Part shown: positions 57,680 to 64,000 of the stretch, one piece after another
How positions within the stretch are numbered: the first letter of the stretch is position 1
How the letters are laid out: each line of letters starts with the position of its first letter
The notes under the pieces: model-generated
Database searches by the model: none
Seen by the model: the letters and a program-made list of their open reading frames with translations, nothing else
What the model was told of the DNA's origin: nothing
Assembly: GCA_007115705.1 (NCBI GenBank)
Contig: QXEO01001034.1
Coordinates: 1,550,001-1,614,000, forward strand
Reading direction: 5' to 3'
DNA length: 64,000 bases
Source of the DNA: Dactylis glomerata
Lineage: Eukaryota; Streptophyta; Magnoliopsida; Poales; Poaceae
Position numbers and translations under genes: made by a program

Positions 57680-59072
57680 TCATTCTTCATCATATATTTC
57701 ATCGTCGCTACATTCCATGAGACGAAGTAAATATTCACTGAACTCCTTCCGTCTGTAGTGTGCAGCCAATACATCCTCCAAATGGTATGGCCTTTGTTCT
57801 CTTTTCAGACCATCGTATCCTAATCTATCCACACGTCGTGGCCACTCATCCCAGCCCTTTCTATCATCAAAGTACTGTCTGATATAACCCAAATCCACGT
57901 AGTAGATGCAGCCAGGTCGAACTGTCGGGTGCACTCTGGTAGCGACGGAGATACACCGGATATAATTGACGAAGAAGGCACGACTGCCAATGTTACTGAC
58001 AGCTTGGAGAGAGCGGCTCTCAGTGTCCACATGGTACACCAATGGTTGACCTTCCTCCAAATGCCTATTGCCACTGCTGCCGCCCAACAACACAAGCAGC
58101 AGATCACCATCAGACTTCACAAGGTAGAACTTGTCATTTCCAAGTTCTAGAAATGAAAATAGTGTCTCCATGTTGACAGTGCTCGCGCGCTGCTCCAATT
58201 GGACATTGTTGGTGCACACTAATGTTCCAAACTCAAAATTGTTCACAGCTATTGCATACAATTCACCATTGAATGGGGTAATGCAACGCAGAGAATGGTG
58301 CTCGATCAAAAATCTTCCTTCTCCCCAATCTTCTTCATCTATATCCTTAGTTGGAGTGCTCTCATCGACCCAAGCAATTTCCATGGGGTAACCTGTGCAA
58401 ACTATGACCATAGTCGGGGACTTCATTACAGCGACTGACTCTACAATAACAGATGGCATCTGTGCCTCAAACATAGTGTTCGATGTCTTTGTGAGTGGGT
58501 TCAGAAGCCGTATCTTGTGCGGCTGGTTCTTCTGGGCAAGCACGATGACGCCACGAAAAAAGCCGACGAAGTAGTATCTAAAATATATTGATGAAGATAA
58601 CATTCAGCACTAAGATGTTTACGATTGAAAATAAAAATAGATTAACTCTATAGATATGGAGGAATTTGAACCTTGCATGAACTTCCGTTAGATCGATGGT
58701 GACGTAGCGGGATATGCGGAGGTGGAGGAAGGAGAACTCAGCGGCACGTGGAAGGGCGTGTTCTACCATGATCCATTCGTGCAGGTGCACGTCAGGCTTA
58801 GGTAGATCTGAGCGCCAATTTGTACAAACTTGCCTCAAAGCAGAGTGGGTGTCCACGTACTCCTTGTTCGCCAGTAAGCAGTCGCCGATCTTGTGAAGTG
58901 GTCCGTCACCCTTAAGAGAGGCCTAGTTCACGGAGGCGCCGCGGTTGGATGCGCCGCCCTCGGATGCGACGGGCTCGGCGGCGACGGGCTCAGATGCGAC
59001 GGGCTTGGAGGCAATGGGCTCGGAGGTGACGGGCTCGGGGGCGACGGCCGCCGGCGCATTCTTCTTCTCCAT
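57680..59072 (-). pseudogene. F-box/DUF295-type gene in MULE J, one nonsense codon
   Basis: Two exons with matching phase: 58672-59072 and 57680-58577 (donor AG/GTTCAA, acceptor TTTTAG/A), 433 codons including the final stop. N-terminus MEKKNAPAAVAPEPV with repeated EPVAS-like pentapeptides, then an F-box-like stretch HKIGDCLLANKEYVD and ALRQVCTNWRSDLP. Exon 2 matches the DUF295 (KIB1-4 beta-propeller) layout: RLLNPLTKTSN, MEIAWVDES, ITPFNGELYAIA and RCISVATRVHPTVRPGCIYY, with an acidic end. Such proteins are thought to be substrate receptors of SCF ubiquitin ligases. A TAG at 58923-58925 (codon 50) interrupts an otherwise open frame. Translation from a later start is conceivable. Confidence 0.75.
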
Positions 59073-59800
59073 CGCCGGCAGGGGAGCGCGCGCGGTTGGG
59101 GTTTTTTCGAGAACGTGATGGGACGTGAGAGGCGTGGTTGCATGCGTGAGTGAGAATGAGACTGTGTGCAGAGGGAGGGAGAGAGGGGCTCCGTACTGGC
59201 AAAATGACGGTTCGTCTCAGCAGTTTGTCAAAAAAACTAGACATTTGGTCTCAACACGCATCCGTGGTACTGCATGTCTGCACCGTTACGTGTACTCAGT
59301 TCTACCCTCGAGTCTTACACTGGAAAAATATCTGTACTCAGTTTTCCCCTCGAGTACTAATACTGGCTAGTGCAATATACTCAGTTTTACCCTCAAGTGG
59401 CTGGTCAACAGAGAGTCAACAAATGGGATTAAGCCATCTAATTGAGTCATTTCATGTGCAAAAAAATTCAAATAAAATAAAATCATAGTGCCTCCTACTC
59501 ATGGAGTCTTGTTACGCGACCTGCCATGTAAGAAATCATAACAATCATATATAAATCAAGTTTTAACACAAATGGCCACTTCTCAAATCACTAGTAGCTA
59601 TGAATGTTCATGGCTTTCCACTTAAACCCCTTCTCAAAACATCTATACCCAAAACATAGTTTGTCTGAATGAGGCCATAATTTTCACACTCATGTATATT
59701 TGAATTGCTAATACTTTGAGGTAGGCCAACCTGGGTTTCATTGTACAAAACATATGTTTTTCTTTTTCTAAATCTCTTATTTGAATTCCTTAGCCTATTT
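59073..59800. other. Intergenic region of MULE J with TIR-like motifs
   Basis: Contains three copies of a motif related to the terminal repeat: tgtactcagttctaccctcg (59289), tgtactcagttttcccctcg (59333) and tatactcagttttaccctca (59377), each about 44 bp apart. The rest is AT-rich and non-coding and should hold the promoter of the DUF295 gene. Confidence 0.55.
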
Positions 59801-59856
59801 ACTATTTACTTGCCCTTGGATCCTTGATACTACTCAGTTTTACCCTCTCCCTTCTC
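59801..59856 (+). repeat. Degenerate internal copy of the MULE J terminal repeat
   Basis: actatttacttgcccttgga followed by tccttgatactactcagttt lines up over about 50 bp with the terminal repeat in plus orientation. It could be the left end of a smaller MULE (59801-62056) carrying the B3 gene. Confidence 0.55.
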
Positions 59857-60062
59857 ACAGAAGCCCAAACTTGGCCTGATTGGTCGAGCTGTTGTCACAC
59901 GAATCGTGCCCACCTACTGTCGATCCTATGATCTAACGGGCAGGATAACCCCTCTTTCTCTCTCATCATGGCCACCCCCTCTCTATATGTCGGTGGCAAA
60001 CTACTACCCCTCTATATATGCTAAATAACGAGTTTGCCACCGGATTCAACAAGTTTGGTAAT

Positions 60063-60300
60063 CACGAATTTCTTATAGGCATTACTTTTCACAGTAAAAT
60101 GATAAACTATCACGAATTTCCATTTCTTGTAGGCATTACTTTTCACGGTAAAATTATAAACTATCACAAATTTCCATTTCTTGTAGGCATTACTTTTCAC
60201 GGTAAAATGATAAACTATCACGAATTTCCTTTAGGCATTACTTTTCATGGTAAAATGATAAACTATCACGAATTTCCATTTCTTTTAGGTATTACTTTTT
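60063..60300 (+). repeat. 54-bp tandem repeat upstream of the B3 gene
   Basis: Five units marked by ggcattacttttcac-like cores at 60078, 60132, 60186, 60234 and 60288 (spacings 54, 54, 48, 54). One unit lacks six bases. Each contains aaactatcacgaatttcc. No stable coding meaning: the 107-residue ORF through it is a product of the repeat. Confidence 0.85.
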
Positions 60301-60309
60301 TGTTGAGAT

Positions 60310-60445
60310 ATAAACCCCCACAATGGTCATCTCCTCCTTAATTTATTGTGTAAACCCCACAACGGTCGTCTCTACCTTAATTTATGGTGTAAACCCCACA
60401 ACGGTCATCTCTCCCTTATAAACCCCCACAACGGCCATCCCTCAT
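60310..60445 (+). promoter_or_regulatory. Proximal promoter repeats of the B3 gene
   Basis: Four imperfect units beginning taaaccccacaacggtcatc at 60310, 60351, 60390 and 60419. The last includes tataaa (60417-60422), about 77 bp before the ATG, a plausible TATA box. Confidence 0.55.
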
Positions 60446-60498
60446 ATCAATAGGTTCTGCCTCTCTCTTCTTCGTTCACATACACTTGATCCATTGCC

Positions 60499-61065
60499 AT
60501 GGCTTCCACATCTCGGACGCCGACCGGAAGGGGAAGGGGCGGCCGGGGTGGTGGATCATCATCATTGCCACCACCACCATCAACACTGCCATTGATCATA
60601 GAGGAGTTCTTCATCGTCATCTATGAAGACCCTTTGGCCAAGAAGGTACGTACGTGTTCCCACATATATGATGCATGTGATTAATTATGTGCATGTTCTA
60701 AAAAACCTTTAATTTCAAATGATCGGTGCTCAATCTCTTTGCAGGCACTTCCAAAAAATTTTGCGGACTATCTTGATGGCCAGGAGCCCGCAAAGGTGTA
60801 TCTGCGAGCAGCTGACTGTGGTCCTCATCTCTGGACCGCGGAGGTCCTATTTGACGGACAAGGCCGGATGTACCTCGACAAGGGCTGGGAGAATTTCACC
60901 ATCACGCATGGTGTGGATTTCGGCTGCTTCCTACACTTCAAATATGAAGGCGATGATGTGCTCACAGTGAAGGTGTTCGACGGAACAACGTGCAGGAAGT
61001 ACTACTACACGGACGACAAAGATACTGACGATGAAACCGACGACGACGTGAAGCCATGCATCTAA
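60499..61065 (+). CDS. Small B3-domain protein gene in MULE J, intact
   Basis: Exon 1 60499-60645 (49 codons), intron with GTACGT donor and TTTGCAG acceptor, exon 2 60745-61065, giving 155 residues. The start MASTSRTPTG sits in a good plant context (gccATGGC). Gly/Arg-rich and Pro-rich N-terminus, then a single B3 domain (about 45-140): LPKNFADYLDG, YLRAADCGPHLWTAEVLFDG, YLDKGWENFTITHGVDFGCF, LHFKYEGDD and VKVFDGTTCRKYYY. The tail is acidic (DDKDTDDETDDD). B3 proteins bind DNA in the nucleus, and REM members act in reproductive development. It lies head-to-head with the DUF295 gene inside a transposon. Expression is unknown. Confidence 0.82.
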
Positions 61066-61956
61066 GGGGATTATGACCAAGAATATATATGTAGCTTCAT
61101 ATGCATCGATTTAGAGATCTAGCTATTTTCTATATATTATGCATGTAAAAATAATAGGGAATCGCAATTTCCACCATGATTCGAGCACCACAGTCTCCAA
61201 ACGATGCCGATGCCGATATCGGCATGGTCAGAACGGCTATGCTCGCCGCCACTACTAGGTCACCATCGGGATGCACCCTCAATCCCGTCCCCTCATTCGA
61301 TCACTGACACACCAGAGATACCGCCGAGGCCAATGACGAACGTACATGTTGATGCCAATGCCGAACATGCACGCCGCTATGGGCACGGCCACGCCGCCCT
61401 GCTATGCTGGACTCCACCGACCACCGCGAAGTCTTTCCCTTCGCCACCACACTCCCCTAGCACCCATCTATACACGCCAGAAAGGAGAGACTCTAGTTTT
61501 CTCTACATTGCTCGCGTTCGTGTCCGACACCGTCAGTCAAAGTGTTGAGGTCGTCGTCGATGTCCTCGACCATTTCTTCTCTTCTTTGCATGGTTAAACG
61601 CGTCTAGTTCATATCTATCTAATACGTCTGGTCTCGCCTCATGCAGTTCTTTGTGGACGTCGATCCCATCTCGGCACCTCGCAGGCCACCTCCTCCGTGC
61701 CATCGCTGTAGAGCTCCGTTTAAAAATCTAATCCTACCCATGTATTGCCCCTTGTATGAGCGTCATGGCCCCACTTGTCATTTGATATACCGAAGCCCCA
61801 CTCATCCGCGTTTTGGTCAGGGATACGACGATGCTTACGATCAAACAAAGATGGATGCTCTGACATGTCTTTGCGGGCTCTACGTGGCCCCACTAGTCAG
61901 CAGATAATGGTCAAAGTTGTTGACCCATCGGGCAACCGGCCGTTCCAGCACTTGTT
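61066..61956. other. MULE J right part, 3' flank of the B3 gene
   Basis: Likely 3' UTR at first, then GC-rich sequence from about 61200 with several overlapping open frames and the palindrome gccgatatcggc (61213-61224). It may contain another captured fragment; none is recognised. Confidence 0.4.
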
Positions 61957-62056
61957 AGGGTTTCAGACAAGGGCTTGGACAAAACTGAGGAAAAACTAAG
62001 GAGCTGGGGAAAACTGAGTACAACTAAGGACCCGAGGGCACGGAAATAGAAATCCC
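61957..62056 (-). repeat. MULE J right terminal inverted repeat
   Basis: Complement of 57063-57162, ending gaaatccc next to the TSD copy TTGATATTT (62057-62065). Confidence 0.9.
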
Positions 62057-62696
62057 TTGATATTTATGTTGTGGTGTTATTCTACTAGTGGTGTCATGTG
62101 AATGTCGACTACATGATACTTCACCATTTATGGGCCTAGTGGAATGCATTGTGTATTTGGATACTAATTGTGGGGTTGCCGGAGCGACAGAAACCTAAAC
62201 CCCCATAGGATCTCAGAGTTTAAGGCTGTGGTTAGATTTATCTTAATTACTTTCTTGTATTTGCGGATGCTTGCAGGGGGTATAATCACAAGTGTGTATT
62301 AGTCCTAGTAAGGGTAGTACGCTAGCACAGGTTCACCCCCATAACACTTATCATACCAATGAAGATTACTTAGCAGCATGAAGCGAAAGCTCTCGACAGA
62401 AACTCCCGTGTGTCCTCAGGAACGTTTGGTAATCATAAGTTACACAACCGGCTTGTCCTTTGCTCTAGAAAGGATTAGGCCACTTGTAGCAATTACTTTT
62501 ATTGTCTTTTATTTACTCATACTTTATTTACTTGCATTACCAAATACCCCTGAAAACCCGTTTGCTAGTATTTACAGTGAATCCTTGATCAAAACCACTT
62601 GTCAACACCTTCTGCTCCTCGTTGGGTTCGACACTCTTATTTATCGAAAGTACTACAATACACCCCCTATACTTGTGGGTCATCAAGACTATTTTT

Positions 62697-62714
62697 TGGC
62701 AACGTTGCCGGGGA
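62697..62714 (+). other. Element G primer binding site
   Basis: tggcaacgttgccgggga, a tRNA-Asp-type site with two changes from the version in A, B and C, 11 bases after the LTR end (62685). Confidence 0.8.
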
Positions 62715-62812
62715 GTGAAGCGCTATTGAAGAGTGGAATTGGTAAAGGTAACCTTCGCTGTGAGTATTGTTTTTATTTTTATTTCTGTCTTTTATTTTTA
62801 TCTTATTTTACC

Positions 62813-64000
62813 ATGGAGAATTCTCCATTTGGTTCCCTATTTTGGAACACTACTGCCTCTGCTAAGGTCGTAGATGAACCACCGCCTGCTCAATTAGATC
62901 CTTTTAAAATACCTATGAAAATTATTGAACGTGTTATGAATAACTGCTATTTAGGAGATGACTATCCATCCGGGTAATCATTTACTCTTTATACATGAAT
63001 TATGCAAGTTGTTCAAGTGTGTAGGTATATCATCAAGCCAGGTTAAGAGGAAGCTATTCTCTTTATCACTAAAGGGCAGAGCTGCGGAGTGGTATAGACT
63101 GCTAAAGGATGGTCCCTCTATTGGCTGGGAGGAAATTGTACCTCTCTTTTATTCTAAATTTTATCCTCCAAGTGAGATTCATAAGGATCGTAATCAGATA
63201 TATAACTTTTGGCCTCATGATGGAGAGAGTATTGCCCAAGCGTGGGGGAGATTGAAGTTACTAATGCTCAAATGTCCCATTCATGAGCTCAGCAGTAATA
63301 TTGTTATTGATAACTTTTATGCAATGCTTGCTCTTCACAACAAGGATTTATTGGATGCTTCCTGCTTTGGATCATTTACCCATATGAAAGGAGAAGCTAA
63401 ATGGGATCTTCTTGACCATATTCAAGAAAATGCTGAAGGATGGGAGAATGACAAAGGTAGGAAGTCAGGTATAAATTATGATTATGAATGCATTAAAGCT
63501 TTTATGGGAACCGATGACTTTCATGATGTTAGTGCTGTTCATGGTATTGATTCCCAAATACTTGCTAACTATTTTAAAGACTTTGCCTCGTATCTTGATG
63601 TTCCAAAGGATTGGAACAAGTACCATGCGCCTTATAAAGATACTATTAGTTGTGTTCCAGCTAGAACTACTGAAGTTTGTACTATTGATCGCATTTTGCC
63701 TGAGCCTTATTTTGAGAAAATGCCTTTTCCTGCAAGGGTAAAGGAACATTCTACTTTGGTTAGTGTGCTTAAGAAAAGTACAAAGAAAGCTGTAGAACCT
63801 GATGAGCAAATTACTATTAAGTCTCCTGTAGCTATAGTGAAGGATCTTGTTACTAAAAATGTAGAAGATGAACATATTGTCATTTGTGAAGATGCTTCTA
63901 ACATTGTTTCACATCCTAGTAGATCTAGGAAAACAAGTGTTCCTGTGCTTTCTGTCAGGATTGGTGATCATTGCTATTATGGTTTATGCGATATTGGTGC
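62813..64000 (+). pseudogene. Element G gag and start of protease, frameshifted, partial
   Basis: Starts MENSPFGSLFWNTTASAKVV. At NNCYLGDDYPSG the frame breaks at about 62958: comparison with element C indicates loss of two bases. The following frame is open to the window edge: HLLFIHELCKLFKCVGISSS, SLKGRAAEWYRLLKDGPS, ESIAQAWGRLKLLMLKCP and QENAEGWENDKG, collinear with the gag core of C. It reaches VLSVRIGDHCYYGLCDIGA, the retropepsin active-site region (D-I-G-A). No zinc knuckle is seen between gag and protease. Pol, if present, lies to the right of the window. Confidence 0.82.

Larger units (their letters stand above)
57063..62056. mobile_element. MULE J carrying two gene copies (Pack-MULE type)
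   Basis: 4994 bp with 100-bp terminal inverted repeats (57063-57162 and 61957-62056), both beginning GGGATTTCTATTT, and a 9-bp TSD TTGATATTT (57054-57062 and 62057-62065). Long repeats and a 9-bp duplication are diagnostic of the Mutator superfamily. No transposase is present. Instead it holds an F-box/DUF295-type gene on the minus strand and a B3-domain gene on the plus strand, both with introns. The LTR of G continues on either side, which independently fixes the boundaries. Confidence 0.9.
54586..64000 (+). mobile_element. Element G, Athila-like gag-pol candidate, runs off the window
   Basis: 5' LTR in three pieces: 54586-55195, 56804-57062 and 62066-62685. They are separated by solo LTR H and MULE J with their duplications. 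Joined length is about 1.5 kb, as in the sister families. It begins TGATACGTCC and ends GGGTCATCA like element A. A primer site, gag and the start of protease follow. GGGAG (54581-54585) is the likely left TSD. Confidence 0.85.

Noticed and set aside
60063..60300. Possible CRISPR-like or coding repeat array
   Set aside because: Units are contiguous 54-bp tandem repeats without unique spacers in a plant genome. The long ORF follows only from repeat length.
61204..61597. Overlapping 114- and 83-residue ORFs in MULE J
   Set aside because: GC-rich, Pro/His-rich in competing frames, with no recognised domain. They may be captured sequence but are not supported as genes.

Overview
The window is nuclear DNA of a grass, most likely a Triticeae or related Pooideae species (inference from element types, not a database match). 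It is a stack of nested LTR retrotransposons with tRNA-Asp-type primer sites, a few Stowaway-like MITEs, one clear Mutator-like (MULE) gene carrier and remains of host genes. There is no bacterial gene structure, rRNA, credible tRNA gene or CRISPR array. The only coding units still open are transposon ORFs and one small B3-domain gene carried by the MULE.

Layout. 1-1267: truncated Copia element (LTR tail, tRNA-iMet primer site, broken gag). About 1605-4338: host B3-domain gene split in an exon by a reverse-strand solo LTR (2127-3816, TSD AGGAC). 4674-4849 and 27120-27333: facing arrays of short hairpin repeats that look like the ends of a large DNA transposon. Between them lies LTR element B (4850-21108, TSD CGGCA), whose 5' LTR is split by younger element A (4886-14303, TSD ATGCT). 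21114-27119 is AT-rich non-coding DNA with one MITE. 27334-30219 holds an unknown exon, a MITE and a MULE transposase relic. 30220 to about 51190 is a heavily split Athila-like element I. Its 5' LTR holds a solo LTR (30640-32270, TSD AGGCG) and Tat-like element D (from 33303), and D contains element C (41451-50097, minus strand, TSD TTGTC). 51727-54585 is F, a relative of C cut off by element G. G starts at 54586 and runs off the right edge. The 5' LTR of G contains a solo LTR H (55196-56798, TSD GCCAT) and MULE J (57063-62056, 9-bp TSD TTGATATTT, 100-bp terminal inverted repeats).

How the parts work together. A, B, C, D, F and the visible part of G encode gag, gag-protease or accessory ORFs only. 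No reverse transcriptase or integrase is visible, so the elements with both ends present would need enzymes supplied in trans. G has the same gag backbone as C and enters a protease at the window edge, so it is a candidate helper for the B/C/F family. LTRs of several families share a GC-rich hairpin. Element A repeats that hairpin in the leader of its second ORF, which also has its own TATA-like box and a predicted intron.

Most notable object: MULE J. It carries two divergently arranged gene copies with introns: an F-box/DUF295-type gene with one premature stop at codon 50, and an intact 155-residue B3-domain gene behind two tandem-repeat arrays. Degenerate copies of its terminal repeat lie between the genes, suggesting a composite element.
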